The notes under the pieces: model-generated | The model's input: only the letters and a program-made list of their open reading frames with translations | What the model was told of the DNA's origin: nothing | Database searches by the model: none | In this document: piece after piece, positions 11,141 to 20,761 of the stretch | How the letters are laid out: every line of letters begins with the position of its first letter | Position numbering within the stretch: position 1 is the stretch's first letter | From: Streptomyces sclerotialus | GTDB lineage: Bacteria > Actinomycetota > Actinomycetes > Streptomycetales > Streptomycetaceae | NCBI RefSeq assembly: GCF_040907265.1 | Contig: NZ_JBFOHP010000002.1 | Location: 4,464,001-4,528,000 of the forward strand | Length of the DNA: 64,000 nucleotides | Direction of reading: 5' to 3' | Made by a program: the position numbers and the translations under genes

Positions 11141-12100
11141 GTGTACCGGTTCCTGCTCACCCCGCGATGGTGGGGAATCAACGTCTTCGTCCTGCTGGCG
11201 ATCCCCGTGTGCGTCTTCATGGGCAGCTGGCAGCTGAGCCGCTTCGAGGACCGAGTCGACACGCACCAGCAGCAGGAACACCGGGCGGCCGACGCCGAGG
11301 CCGCGGCCGCCCGCCCGGTGACCGAGCTACTGCCCGTCGACAAGAACACCTCGGGCCGGCGCGCCACCGCGACCGGGCACTACGACACCGGTCATCAGCT
11401 GCTCGTCCCGGACCGGAAGCTCGGCGAACGGACCGGCTTCTACGTGCTGACCATGCTGCGTACGGACGGCGGCAAGGCGCTGCCGGTCGTACGCGGCTGG
11501 CTGCCGGGCGACGCGGACGCGAAGGCCGACGCGGCGAAGGTGCCGGCGCCGCCGCGCGGTGAGGTGACCGTCACCGGCGCGCTGCAGGCCTCGGAGAACC
11601 AGGGCACGCAGGGCGCGCAGACGGGCGGCGGCCTGCCGAAGGGCCAGCTCGGCATGATCAGCGCGGCGTCGCTGGTCAACATCGTGCCGTACGACGTGTA
11701 CGACGCGTGGGTCACCGTCTCCGACGCCCAGGCCCCGCTGAAGGCCGTACCGCCGACCGCGGCCGAGGGCAGCGGGCTGGACCTCAAGGCGTTCCAGAAC
11801 CTCGGCTACACCGGCGAGTGGTTCGTCTTCGCGGGCTTCGTGCTCTTCATGTGGTTCCGCCTCTTCCGCCGCGAATCCGAAGCCGCCCGCGACGCGGCCC
11901 TGGGCATCCCGACGGATGAACCGGGCATCCCGACGGATGAACCGGGCGGCCCGGCAACGCGCCCGGGCACTCAGGTGGGATCGGGCACTCAGGTGGGATC
12001 GGGCACTCAGGTGGGATCGGGCACTCAGGTGGGATCGGACACTCAGGTCGGAGGGGAGACGACGGGGGCGGCTGAGCCGGGCGTCACCTCGCGGTCCTGA
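11141..12100 (+). CDS. SURF1 family cytochrome oxidase biogenesis protein
   Basis: SURF1 proteins assist cytochrome c oxidase assembly in the membrane. The 319-residue product has the family topology: a first membrane helix at about residues 10-30 (GINVFVLLAIPVCVFMGSWQLSRFEDR), a periplasm-side domain with VVRGWLP, and a second helix near residues 230-247 (GEWFVFAGFVLFMWFRLFRR). The GTG start is chosen because MYRFLLTPRWWG is the family N-terminus. The cytoplasmic tail is unusual: GIPTDEP occurs twice and GTQVGS is repeated four to five times. Confidence 0.9.
   Translation: MYRFLLTPRWWGINVFVLLAIPVCVFMGSWQLSRFEDRVDTHQQQEHRAADAEAAAARPVTELLPVDKNTSGRRATATGHYDTGHQLLVPDRKLGERTGFYVLTMLRTDGGKALPVVRGWLPGDADAKADAAKVPAPPRGEVTVTGALQASENQGTQGAQTGGGLPKGQLGMISAASLVNIVPYDVYDAWVTVSDAQAPLKAVPPTAAEGSGLDLKAFQNLGYTGEWFVFAGFVLFMWFRLFRRESEAARDAALGIPTDEPGIPTDEPGGPATRPGTQVGSGTQVGSGTQVGSGTQVGSDTQVGGETTGAAEPGVTSRS
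11965..12054 (+). repeat. 18-bp tandem repeat in the SURF1 tail
   Basis: GGGCACTCAGGTGGGATC occurs four times exactly (11965-12036), followed by one degenerate copy to 12054. The unit length is a multiple of three, so copy changes would add or remove GTQVGS units without shifting the frame. Confidence 0.9.
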
Positions 12101-12315
12101 GGGAAGCGTCCTCGCCTTCCCGGGGGCCTCCCGGGGGCCTCCCCCCCCGCCCCCACCCCTCCCACCCCTCCACTGAAGCTCAGCTCGGACCGTGGGCTGG
12201 AGGCGGCGGTCTCGCGCCTCAGCCCTGATCACCGTTCCGCAGCTCCGGCCGCCCGCACCGCGGCCGTGGCGTCTCAGGCCGCGGTGCAGCGTGCTCGTGG
12301 TTTCTCAGGTGCTGG

Positions 12316-14118
12316 TCAGATGGCCTCCAGGTGGCGGCGGGCGAAGTCCAGTTCCAGGCGGAGCTGCTTGATGCGCTCCTCCACCACGAGGGAGCCGTGG
12401 CCCGCGTCGTAGCGGTAGACCTCGTGCGGGTGGCCGCGGTCCTTGAGGCGGTCGACGTAGTTCTCCACCTGGCGGATGGGGCAGCGCGGGTCGTTCACCC
12501 CGGCGGAGATGTACACGGGGGCGCGCACCGCGTCCACGTACGTCAGCGGGGAGGACGCCTCGAAGCGCTCCGGCACCTCCTCGGGCGTGCCGCCGAGGAG
12601 CGTGCGGTCCATCGCCTTCAGGGCCTCCATCTCGTCGTGGTACGCCGTGACGTAGTCGGCGACGGGGACGGCGGCCAGGCCGAGGGCCCAGGAGTCGGGC
12701 TGGGTGCCGAGGCCGAGGAGGGTGAGGTACCCGCCCCAGGAGCCGCCGGAGAGGACGAGCTTGGCCGGGTCCGCGAGGCCGGACTCCACCGCCCAGTCGC
12801 GGACCGCGGCGATGTCCTCCAGTTCGATCAGGCCGACGCGGTGCTTGAGCGCGTCCGTCCACTCCCGGCCGTACCCCGTCGAGCCGCGGTAGTTGACCCG
12901 TACGACCGCGAAGCCGTGGTCCACCCAGGCGGCCGGCGCCGAGGCGAAGGCGTCGCTGTCGTGCCAGGTCGGGCCGCCGTGGATGTCGAAGACGGTCGGG
13001 AAGGGGCCCTCGCCGGCGGGCTTCTGGACCAGGGCGTGGATGCGGCCGCCGGGACCCTCGACCCAGGCGTCCGTCACCGGGACGGAGCCCGGGGCCTTCA
13101 TCCCGGGCGGGTCGAGGACGACCGCGCCGCTCGTGGAGCGGACCTCCGGGGGCTGGGCCGCGGAGGACCAGAGGAACTCCACCGTGCCGTCGGGGCGGGG
13201 CGTGGCGCCCGAGACCGTGCCCGTCGGGGTCTCGACGCGGGTCAGTTCGCCGTCCTCCGGCGCGTACCGCCACAGCTCGCCGCGGGCCTGGAACTCGTGC
13301 TCCACCAGCAGGGCCGATCCGTCCGGGTACCAGTCGGCGCCGACGTCGCCGGGCAGTTCGAGGGCGAGCGGGGTCTCCTCGCCGGTCAGCGGGTTCCAGA
13401 TCATCGGCTCCCAGCGGCCGCGGCGCTGGTGGCCGACGAGCAGCCGGGCGTCGCCGTCGACCGGCGCGAAGCCCATCACCGACAGGCCCAGCTCCTCGGT
13501 GCCGCCCTTGGTGTCGTCCAGCTCGGCGACGGTGGAGCCGTCGGGGCGCACGACGCGGATCGCGGAGTGCATCGCGTCACCGTGCTCGGTGTGTTCGATG
13601 GCGATCAGGGAGCCGTCGTGGGAGAGGGCGCCGACGCCGGCCGACTCGCGGTGGCGGTAGATCTCCACCGGGTCCTGGCCGGGCCGGACGACGTGGATCG
13701 TCGAGCCTTCCTCGTCGGTGGAGCGGCCGATGACGGCCGTGCCGTCCCGGCCGAGGGCGAGCCCGCCGGGGTAGGAGGGGGCGAGGCCGGGCGCGGCGGG
13801 CTCGTCCTCGCCGCCGCCGAACGGCTGGCGCATCCAGATGCCGAACTCGTCGCCGTCGGTGTCCGAGAACCACCAGATCCACTCGCCGTCGGGAGTGAGC
13901 GTCCCGTCCGTCGTGCCGTTCGGCCGGTCCGTGACCTGGCGCTGCGCACCGCTGGTCCGGTCCCACGCGTACAGCTCGAAGGTGCCGGTGGCGTTCGACA
14001 CGAACAGGGAGCGCTCGGGGGCGTCCTCGGCCCACTCGGGCAGCCCGACGCGGGGGGCCCGGAAGCGCTTCTCCCAGTCCGGCATGGACTCGGTGGTGGC
14101 AGTGGTCTCGTCAGTCAT
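12316..14118 (-). CDS. S9 family prolyl oligopeptidase-type peptidase
   Basis: Serine peptidase or acylaminoacyl-peptidase-like enzyme of about 600 residues. The N-terminal two thirds form a beta-propeller (YELYAWDR-like repeats; here FELYAWDRTSGAQRQVTDRP). The C-terminal alpha/beta hydrolase carries the nucleophile elbow GGSWGGY, a charge-relay Asp in SAGVNDPRCP and the catalytic His in YDAGHGSL. No signal peptide is seen, so it is probably cytoplasmic. The ATG at 14118 (MTDETTATTESMPDWEKRF) is chosen from family N-termini; an earlier ATG at 14148 is possible. Confidence 0.93.
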   Translation of the reverse strand: MTDETTATTESMPDWEKRFRAPRVGLPEWAEDAPERSLFVSNATGTFELYAWDRTSGAQRQVTDRPNGTTDGTLTPDGEWIWWFSDTDGDEFGIWMRQPFGGGEDEPAAPGLAPSYPGGLALGRDGTAVIGRSTDEEGSTIHVVRPGQDPVEIYRHRESAGVGALSHDGSLIAIEHTEHGDAMHSAIRVVRPDGSTVAELDDTKGGTEELGLSVMGFAPVDGDARLLVGHQRRGRWEPMIWNPLTGEETPLALELPGDVGADWYPDGSALLVEHEFQARGELWRYAPEDGELTRVETPTGTVSGATPRPDGTVEFLWSSAAQPPEVRSTSGAVVLDPPGMKAPGSVPVTDAWVEGPGGRIHALVQKPAGEGPFPTVFDIHGGPTWHDSDAFASAPAAWVDHGFAVVRVNYRGSTGYGREWTDALKHRVGLIELEDIAAVRDWAVESGLADPAKLVLSGGSWGGYLTLLGLGTQPDSWALGLAAVPVADYVTAYHDEMEALKAMDRTLLGGTPEEVPERFEASSPLTYVDAVRAPVYISAGVNDPRCPIRQVENYVDRLKDRGHPHEVYRYDAGHGSLVVEERIKQLRLELDFARRHLEAI

Positions 14119-14299
14119 GCGACCCATTCTGCGCCCGGCGTGGGACATCCCGCCGGGCTGCCTGTTCGCCTGTGGAAAACTCTCGTCACGGGCATGTCAG
14201 CCGTACCGTCCGCGATCCGGCCGGAGGCGGCCACCGGCCCGCCGTGCGCGGCCAGTAGAGTGCGGCTCCGAATCCGCTCGAACTCCGAGGTAGCCGGCT

Positions 14300-15745
14300 G
14301 TGACCCCCGCCACGTCCCCACCCCCCACGCCACCGGTCGTGACCGTCGTCGGGATCGGAGCCGACGGGTGGGCCGGCATCCCCGACGCGTCACGGGACGT
14401 CCTGCGGGACGCGGACGTGCTCATCGGCGGGCCGCGCCAGCTGGACCTGCTGCCGGCGGAATGCGCGGGGCGGCGGGTGCCCTGGCCGACCCCGCTGCGG
14501 CCCGCCGTGCCCGGGCTGCTCGCGGCGCACGCCGGCCGCAAGGTCGCGGTGCTGGCCAGCGGCGACCCCATGTTCTACGGCATCGGGCGGACGCTCACCG
14601 AAGTGCTCGGCGACGGAGCCGTCGGGACCGACGCGCTGCGCATCCTGCCGCACCCCTCCTCCGTCTCCTACGCCTGCGCCCGGCTGGGCTGGCCGGTGGA
14701 GGAGACCGAGGTCGTCACGCTCGTCGGCCGGCCGGCCGCGCAGCTGACCGCCGCCCTGCACGACGGCCGGCGGGTGCTCGTCCTCAGCGCCGGCCCCGGC
14801 ACCCCGGCCGAGGTCGCCCGGCTGCTGGGTGAGCAGGGCTTCGGGCCGACCCGGATGCGGGTGCTCGAACAGCTCGGCGGCGAGCGGGAGCGCGTCGTCG
14901 CCGGTACCGCTGAGGACTGGCAGCACCCGCCCGGGGACGCGCTGAACGTCATCGCCCTGGAGTGCCGCCGCGCCCCGGACGCACTGCGGCTGGGCGCCGT
15001 ACCGGGACTGCCCGACGACGCGTACGAGAGCGACGGACAGCTGACGAAGCGTCATGTTCGTGCCGCCACTCTGGGCGCGCTCGCGCCGGAGCCGGGTGAG
15101 CTGCTGTGGGACATCGGCGGCGGCTCCGGTTCGATCGCCATCGAGTGGATGCGGACGCACCGCTCGTGCCGCGCCGTCTGCGTCGAGCGCGACCCCGTAC
15201 GGGCCGAGCGCATCGGGCGCAACGCCGACCGGCTCGGCGTACCGGCCCTGCGGGTCGTCACCGGTTCCGCTCCCGAGGCGCTGGCCGAGCTGCCGAGCCC
15301 GGACGCGGTCTTCATCGGTGGCGGGCTGACCAGTCCCGGGCTGCTCGCGGCCTGCTGGGCGGCGCTGCCGCCGGGCGGCCGGCTGGTCGCCAACACCGTG
15401 ACGCTGGAGTCCGAGGCGCTGCTCGCCGACTGGTACCGGCGGCACGGCGGCGAGCTGGTACGGCTGGCCGTCGCGCACGCCGTGCCGGTGGGCGGCTTCA
15501 CCGGCTGGCGGCAGGCCATGCCGGTCACGCAGTGGGCCGTACGCAAGGCTCCGGGGCCGGCCCGGGACGCCGGCGTCCCTGCGGCAGGGACCTGGGCCGA
15601 ACCGGCGGGGGCCGGTGGCGCTCCCCGGACGGCGGCCGGGCCCGGCCGTGGGTCCGGAGGAGCCGCGGGTGCCCAAGGCACCGAAGGCCCCGAAGGACCT
15701 GACGGCACCGACGACTACGAAGCACTTCCAGGAGACGACAGATGA
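14300..15745 (+). CDS. cobL: Precorrin-6Y C5,15-methyltransferase (decarboxylating), CbiE-CbiT fusion
   Basis: Methylates C5 and C15 of the corrin ring and decarboxylates the C12 side chain. The N-terminal CbiE half (to about residue 205) starts VTVVGIGADGWAGIP and has the SGDPMFYGIG signature of tetrapyrrole methylases. The C-terminal CbiT half has the SAM-binding loop DIGGGSGSIAIEW. The last 70 residues are a Gly/Ala/Pro-rich tail not needed for either domain. The GTG start opens the B12 cluster. The stop overlaps cobM by 4 bases. Confidence 0.95.
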   Translation: MTPATSPPPTPPVVTVVGIGADGWAGIPDASRDVLRDADVLIGGPRQLDLLPAECAGRRVPWPTPLRPAVPGLLAAHAGRKVAVLASGDPMFYGIGRTLTEVLGDGAVGTDALRILPHPSSVSYACARLGWPVEETEVVTLVGRPAAQLTAALHDGRRVLVLSAGPGTPAEVARLLGEQGFGPTRMRVLEQLGGERERVVAGTAEDWQHPPGDALNVIALECRRAPDALRLGAVPGLPDDAYESDGQLTKRHVRAATLGALAPEPGELLWDIGGGSGSIAIEWMRTHRSCRAVCVERDPVRAERIGRNADRLGVPALRVVTGSAPEALAELPSPDAVFIGGGLTSPGLLAACWAALPPGGRLVANTVTLESEALLADWYRRHGGELVRLAVAHAVPVGGFTGWRQAMPVTQWAVRKAPGPARDAGVPAAGTWAEPAGAGGAPRTAAGPGRGSGGAAGAQGTEGPEGPDGTDDYEALPGDDR

Positions 15746-16491
15746 CCGTGTACTTCATCGGCGCGGGCCCCGGTGCGGCCGACCTGATCACGGTGCGCGG
15801 TGCCCGTACGCTCGCCGCCTGCCAGGTCTGCCTGTACGCGGGCAGCCTCGTGCCGCGCGAACTGCTCGCCGAGTGCCCGCCGGACGCACGCCTGGTGGAC
15901 ACCGCGCAGCTGAACCTCGACGAGATCACCGCCGAGGTGCTCCGTGCGCACGAGGCCGGGCACGACGTGGCCCGGCTGCACTCCGGCGACCCGTCGGTCT
16001 TCTCCGCCGTCGCCGAGCAGATGCGACGGCTGGACGCGGCGGGGGTGCCGTACGAGGTGGTGCCCGGCGTCCCGGCGTTCGCGGCGGCCGCCGCGGCGCT
16101 CAAGCGGGAGCTGACCGTGCCCACGGTCGGCCAGACGGTGATCCTCACCCGTATCGCGCAGCAGGCGACCGCGATGCCCGAGGGCGAGGACCTCGCCACT
16201 CTCGGGCGCAGCGGCGCCCTTCTGGTGCTGCACCTGGCCGCCCGGTACGCCGACCGCGTCGTCGAGGAGCTGCTGCCGCACTACGGGGCGGACTGTCCGG
16301 CCGCGGTGGTCGCGATGGCCAGCCGGCCCGACGAGGTCGTGCTGCGCGGCACCCTGGAGGACATCGCCGGCCAGGTGAAGGCCGCGGGGATCGTCCGTAC
16401 GGCCGTCATCATCGTCGGCCGCACGCTCGGCGCCGAGCAGTTCCGGGACAGCCACCTGTACTCGCCGGAGCGCGACCGCCACGTGTGCTGA
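15742..16491 (+). CDS. cobM: Precorrin-4 C11-methyltransferase
   Basis: SAM-dependent methylase of corrin C11. The 249-residue protein shows the family N-terminus VYFIGAGPGAADLITVRGAR, LHSGDPSVFSAVAEQ, and [20 protein letters not shown] coupling to cobL and the pathway context support the assignment. It faces cbiD tail to tail with a gap of 37 bases. Confidence 0.95.
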   Translation: MTVYFIGAGPGAADLITVRGARTLAACQVCLYAGSLVPRELLAECPPDARLVDTAQLNLDEITAEVLRAHEAGHDVARLHSGDPSVFSAVAEQMRRLDAAGVPYEVVPGVPAFAAAAAALKRELTVPTVGQTVILTRIAQQATAMPEGEDLATLGRSGALLVLHLAARYADRVVEELLPHYGADCPAAVVAMASRPDEVVLRGTLEDIAGQVKAAGIVRTAVIIVGRTLGAEQFRDSHLYSPERDRHVC

Positions 16492-16528
16492 GCCGTTACG
16501 TGTGCCGAGCCGCCACGTGTGCCGAGCC

Positions 16529-17695
16529 TCAGCGGGGAGTGCTGCGCCCCACCACGTTGCCCGCGCGGTCGATGCAGAGGACGTCGACCACCACGGGGGC
16601 GCCGCGCAGCACTTCGAGGGCCTGGTCCCGGGCGGTGGCCGCCACCAGGTCGCCCAGCGGGACCCCGGCCGCCGTACACAGGTGCAGCGCGGCGAGCCCG
16701 GTGTTGGCGGCGGCCACCTCCGTGGCCAGCGCCTCGTCCGCGCCGCCGCGGCGGGCCAGTTCGGCGAGGAAGCCCTTGTCGACCTGGGAGCGCGCCGAGT
16801 GCAGGTCCAGATGGCCGGCGGCCAGCTTGGAGAGTTTGGCGAAGCCGCCGCACACCGTCAGCCGGTCGACCGGGTGCCGTCGGACGTACTTCAGTACCGC
16901 GCCCGCGAAGTCGCCCATGTCCAGCAGGGCGTCCTCGGGCAGGCCGTACTCGGCCACCACCGTCTTCTCGGACGTCGAGCCGGTGCAGCCGGCCACGTGC
17001 GTACGCCCGGCCGCCCTGGCCACGTCCACGCCGCGCCGGATCGAGTCGATCCACGCCGAGCACGAGTACGGCACGACGATGCCGGTCGTCCCGAGGATCG
17101 ACAGGCCGCCCAGGATGCCGAGCCGCGGGTTCCAGGTGGAGCGGGCGATCTCCTCGCCGTGGTCCACCGACACGGTGAGCTCGACGTCCGCAGCGCCGCT
17201 CCCGTGACGCGCGGCGACCTGCGCCAGGTGGTCGCGCATCATCTGGCGCGGCACCGGATTGACGGCGGGCTCTCCGACGTCCAGGGGGAGCCCGGGACGG
17301 GTCACCGTTCCCACGCCGGGCCCGGCCTTGAAGACGACACCGGAGCCGGGCGGCAGGGCGCGTGCGGTGACGCGGACGAGTGCGCCGTGGGTGACGTCGG
17401 GGTCGTCCCCCGCGTCCTTGACCACGCCCGCCGTGGCACGCCGCCCGGACGGCCCGCCGGAAGGCCCTCCGGGCGCCTCCCCGGGCCGGTCCTCGGTGAG
17501 CTCCTCGACCGCCAGCGCGAAGGCCGGGGTCTGGCCCTTGGGCAGCGTGATCGTCACCGGGTCGGGGAAGTCGCCGGTCAGCAGCGCGGTGTAGGCGGCG
17601 GTGGCCGCCGCCGTGGCGCAGGCACCGGTCGTCCAGCCGGGCCGCAGACCGGTGTGCTTGAGTTGGGCGCTGCGCCCGCCACTCGCCTCACTCAT
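16529..17695 (-). CDS. cbiD: Cobalt-precorrin-5B C1-methyltransferase CbiD
   Basis: Methylates C1 of the ring. The signature LRPGWTTGACATAAATAA sits near the N-terminus, followed by the TITLPKG stretch. NPRLGILGGLSILGTTGIV and the GDFAGAVLKYVRR region mark the family core. CbiD belongs to the anaerobic-type route and here replaces CobF, although CobG and CobN are oxygen-route proteins. Its start codon lies only 11 bases from the divergent cobK start and lacks an obvious ribosome binding site. Confidence 0.94.
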   Translation of the reverse strand: MSEASGGRSAQLKHTGLRPGWTTGACATAAATAAYTALLTGDFPDPVTITLPKGQTPAFALAVEELTEDRPGEAPGGPSGGPSGRRATAGVVKDAGDDPDVTHGALVRVTARALPPGSGVVFKAGPGVGTVTRPGLPLDVGEPAVNPVPRQMMRDHLAQVAARHGSGAADVELTVSVDHGEEIARSTWNPRLGILGGLSILGTTGIVVPYSCSAWIDSIRRGVDVARAAGRTHVAGCTGSTSEKTVVAEYGLPEDALLDMGDFAGAVLKYVRRHPVDRLTVCGGFAKLSKLAAGHLDLHSARSQVDKGFLAELARRGGADEALATEVAAANTGLAALHLCTAAGVPLGDLVAATARDQALEVLRGAPVVVDVLCIDRAGNVVGRSTPR

Positions 17696-17706
17696 GGAAG
17701 GACCCG

Positions 17707-18489
17707 ATGCACACCGCGACGCACGTACTGATCCTCGGCGGTACGACAGAGGCCCGCCGTCTCGCCGCGGTGCTGGCCGACGGCCCGCTCGCCGGCGGCG
17801 TACGCGTGACGACCTCCCTCGCGGGCCGCGTCGCCCGCCCCGTGCTGCCGCCGGGCGAAGTACGCATCGGCGGCTTCGGGGGTGCGCAGGGGCTGGCCCA
17901 GTGGCTGCGCGCGCACCAGGTGGACGTGCTCATCGACGCCACCCATCCTTTCGCCGGAACGATCAGTTTCAACGCGGCGACGGCCGCGGGCATGGCCCAT
18001 GTTCCCCTCTTGGCGCTGCGCCGGCCCGGCTGGGTCCCCGGGGACGGCGACGACTGGCACCCGGCCGGATCACTCCAGGAAGCCGCCGCACTCCTCCCGG
18101 AGCTGGGCCGGCGGGTCTTCCTCACCACCGGCCGGATGGGGCTGGGCGCCTTCGCGGACCTCACGGACCTGTGGTTCCTCATGCGGTCCGTCGACGCGCC
18201 CGAAGGGCCGTGCCCGCCCCGCATGGAGGTGCTGCTCGACCGCGGCCCGTTCACCCTGGAGGGCGAGCGGGCGCTGCTCCGCGAGCACCGGATCGACGTC
18301 GTGGTCACCAAGGACAGCGGGGGAGCGGCCACCGCGCCCAAGCTCACCGCCGCCCGTGAGGCCGGTGTCCCGGTGGTCGTCGTCCGCCGCCCGGCGGCCC
18401 CGGCCGGCGTCCCCGTGGTGGACGACCCCGGACAGGCCGCCCACTGGCTGGCGGAGCACCTGGGCGGGGCCTTCCGTACGGAGGCGTGA
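17707..18489 (+). CDS. cobK: Precorrin-6A reductase (CobK/CbiJ family)
   Basis: Reduces the macrocycle using NAD(P)H. The 260-residue protein begins with the nucleotide-binding HVLILGGTTEARRLAAVLAD. DATHPFAGTISFNAA and VVTKDSGGAATAPKL are typical CobK segments. GGAAGGA at 17697-17703 is the ribosome binding site and occupies most of the 11-base gap to cbiD. It ends tail to tail with cobIJ. Confidence 0.94.
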   Translation: MHTATHVLILGGTTEARRLAAVLADGPLAGGVRVTTSLAGRVARPVLPPGEVRIGGFGGAQGLAQWLRAHQVDVLIDATHPFAGTISFNAATAAGMAHVPLLALRRPGWVPGDGDDWHPAGSLQEAAALLPELGRRVFLTTGRMGLGAFADLTDLWFLMRSVDAPEGPCPPRMEVLLDRGPFTLEGERALLREHRIDVVVTKDSGGAATAPKLTAAREAGVPVVVVRRPAAPAGVPVVDDPGQAAHWLAEHLGGAFRTEA

Positions 18490-18528
18490 GGCGCGCGGCC
18501 CCGGCCCCGGAGCGCGGCGGCAGCGCCG

Positions 18529-20115
18529 TCAGCCCTCCGGGTACCGCCGCGGCGTCCAGACGAGCTGCTCGCCGTTCCCGCGCCGTACGGCCTGCGTCTG
18601 CGAGGAGCCGACGATCAGGAGCGTGCGCATGTCGACCTCGGCCGGGTCCAGGTCGGCCAGCCGTACGATGCGGACGCTCTCCTCGGGGCCGCCGATGTCG
18701 CGGCCGAGTACCACCGGGGTGTCCGGCGCCCGGTGCTCCAGGAGCAGTTCGCGGGCCTTGCCGACCTGCCAGGTCCGGCTGCGCGAGCCGGGGTTGTAGA
18801 GCGCCAGCACCAGGTCGGCCGAGGCCGCGGCGCCCAGCCGTTCGGCGATGACCTCCCAGGGCTTGAGCCGGTCCGACAGCGAGATCGTCGCGTAGTCGTG
18901 GCCGAGCGGGGCGCCCGCGCGGGCGGCCGCGGCGTTCGCGGCGGTCACCCCGGGCAGCACCCGTACGGGCACGTCCGCGTACTCCGGTTGTGCGGCCACC
19001 TCCAGGACGGCGGTCGCCATGGCGAACACCCCGGGGTCACCGCCCGAGACGACGGCCACCCGCCGCCCCCGCCGCGCCAGGTCCAGGGCGAACTCGGCAC
19101 GCTCGGACTCGACCTTGTTGTCCGAACCGTGCCGCAGCTGGCCCGCCCGTACCGGTACCCGGTCCAGGTAGGTCGTGTAGCCGACCAGGTCGGTGGCGTT
19201 GTCCAGGGCGCCGCGCGACTCGGGCGTCAGCCAGGGGGCGCCGGCCGGTCCGGTACCGACGACCGTCACCTCGCCGCCCTCAGGGGCCGGGACCGCGGGC
19301 CCCGTGTCCACGCGCGACGGCAGCACGGCCACCGAGAAGTACGGCACCGACTCCGGGTCCACGTCCGCCAGCGCCGCGGTGCGCTCGCCGTCCATGTAGG
19401 CCCGCTCCACGTACCGCGCGTCCGCCAGCCGGCCCGCGCGCTCCAGGGCGCGGCGCACGGTCGGGAACGTACGGCCGAGCTTCATCACGACCGCCGAGTC
19501 GGCGGCGGCCAGCCGGGCCGTCAGCTCGTCCTCGGGCAGCGTGCCGGGCACGATCGTCAGGGTCTCCTCGGCCTCGACGAGCGGCGTGCCGAGCCGGGCC
19601 GCCGAGGCGCTCACCGAGGTGATCCCGGGGACGACCTCGGTCGGGTAGCGGTGCGCGAGCCGCTTGTGCATGTGCTGGTACGAGCCGTAGAACAGCGGGT
19701 CGCCCTCGGCGAGTACGGCGACCGTGCGGCCCGCTTCGAGGTGCGCCGCCAGCCGGGCCGCGGCCTCCTCGTAGAAGTCGTTCAGGGCGCCCCGGTAGCC
19801 GCCGGGGTGATCCGTCGTCTCGACCGTGACCGGGTAGCGCAGCAGCTCCTCGATGTGGTCGGGCCGCAGGTACCGCTCGGCGATCGCCCGGGCGCGGGAC
19901 CGGCCGTGCCGGGCGCTGTGGTACGCCACCACGTCCGCCTCCGAGATGACCTCCACGGCCCGCAGGGTCAGCAGGGACGGGTCGCCGGGACCCAGCCCGA
20001 CCCCGTACAGCTTCCCGGCGCCCACGGCCCTCTCAGCGGCCTCGGTGCCCCCGCTGTTCTCGATGTGCCCGGCGGCCCCGGTGCTCATGGCGGCGCCTTC
20101 CGTCGGGGTGCTCAT
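18529..20115 (-). CDS. cobIJ: Fused precorrin-2 C20- / precorrin-3B C17-methyltransferase
   Basis: Two SAM-dependent tetrapyrrole methylases in one 528-residue chain. The CobI half begins near residue 35 ([20 protein letters not shown]) with [19 protein letters not shown]. The CobJ half begins near residue 283 ([18 protein letters not shown]) with [19 protein letters not shown] and [14 protein letters not shown]. CobIJ fusions are common in actinobacteria. The ATG would overlap the intact cobH stop as ATGA. The extended N-terminus of about 33 residues could mean a later start. Confidence 0.94.
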   Translation of the reverse strand: MSTPTEGAAMSTGAAGHIENSGGTEAAERAVGAGKLYGVGLGPGDPSLLTLRAVEVISEADVVAYHSARHGRSRARAIAERYLRPDHIEELLRYPVTVETTDHPGGYRGALNDFYEEAAARLAAHLEAGRTVAVLAEGDPLFYGSYQHMHKRLAHRYPTEVVPGITSVSASAARLGTPLVEAEETLTIVPGTLPEDELTARLAAADSAVVMKLGRTFPTVRRALERAGRLADARYVERAYMDGERTAALADVDPESVPYFSVAVLPSRVDTGPAVPAPEGGEVTVVGTGPAGAPWLTPESRGALDNATDLVGYTTYLDRVPVRAGQLRHGSDNKVESERAEFALDLARRGRRVAVVSGGDPGVFAMATAVLEVAAQPEYADVPVRVLPGVTAANAAAARAGAPLGHDYATISLSDRLKPWEVIAERLGAAASADLVLALYNPGSRSRTWQVGKARELLLEHRAPDTPVVLGRDIGGPEESVRIVRLADLDPAEVDMRTLLIVGSSQTQAVRRGNGEQLVWTPRRYPEG

Positions 20116-20761
20116 TCCGCGGTGCTCGCAATCGCGTTGACGGCGGCCGCGGCCATCGCGCTGCCGCCGCCGCGCCGCCCCGCACCACCAGGTAGTCCAG
20201 GCCCAGCGCGTTCGCCGCCAGGGCGTCCTTCGACTCGGCGGCGCCGATGAAGCCCACCGGTATGCCGAGGACGGCCGCCGGGCGCGGCGCGCCCTCCGCG
20301 ACCATCTCCAGCAGGCGGAACAGGGCGGTCGGCGCGTTGCCCACAGCCACCACCGAGCCCTCCAGCAGGCCCCGGTCGCGCCACAGTTCCAGCGCGGCGG
20401 CGCTGCGCGTGGTGTCCAGCTTGGCGGCCAGCTCCGGTACGGCCGGGTCCGACAGGGTGCACACCACGTCGTTGTCGGCGGGCAGCCGCTTGCGGGTCAC
20501 GCCGCTGGCGACCATCTGCGCATCGCACAGGACGGGCGCGCCGGCCCGCAGCGCGGCCCGGGCCCGGCCGATGACCTCCGGGCTGAAGGCGAGGTCGCGC
20601 ACGAGGTCGGTCATGCCGCAGGCGTGGATCATCCGCACCGCGACCTGGGAGACGTCGGCGGGCAGCCCCGCGAGGTCCGCCTCCGCGCGAATGGTGGCAA
20701 AGGACTGGCGGTAGATCTCCGCCCCGTCCTTCTCGTAGTCGAACACTGTGCTCTCGCTCAT
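20112..20761 (-). CDS. cobH: Precorrin-8X methylmutase CobH, frameshifted near its 3' end
   Basis: Moves the C11 methyl group to C12 to give hydrogenobyrinic acid. The protein starts [20 protein letters not shown] and has the catalytic-His segment MIHACGM. As written, the frame leaves the family after LDYLVVRG at about 20177 and runs on in Arg-rich sequence to 20033, inside cobIJ. Reading the -1 frame from there restores [18 protein letters not shown] and a stop at 20112-20114 that overlaps the cobIJ ATG by 4 bases. One missing C in a GC-run explains this. The coordinates given are those of the restored gene. It overlaps cobG by 4 bases. Confidence 0.88.

Noticed and set aside
11965..12054. 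CRISPR-like array
   Set aside because: The repeats are directly adjacent 18-bp units without spacers and lie inside the SURF1 reading frame.
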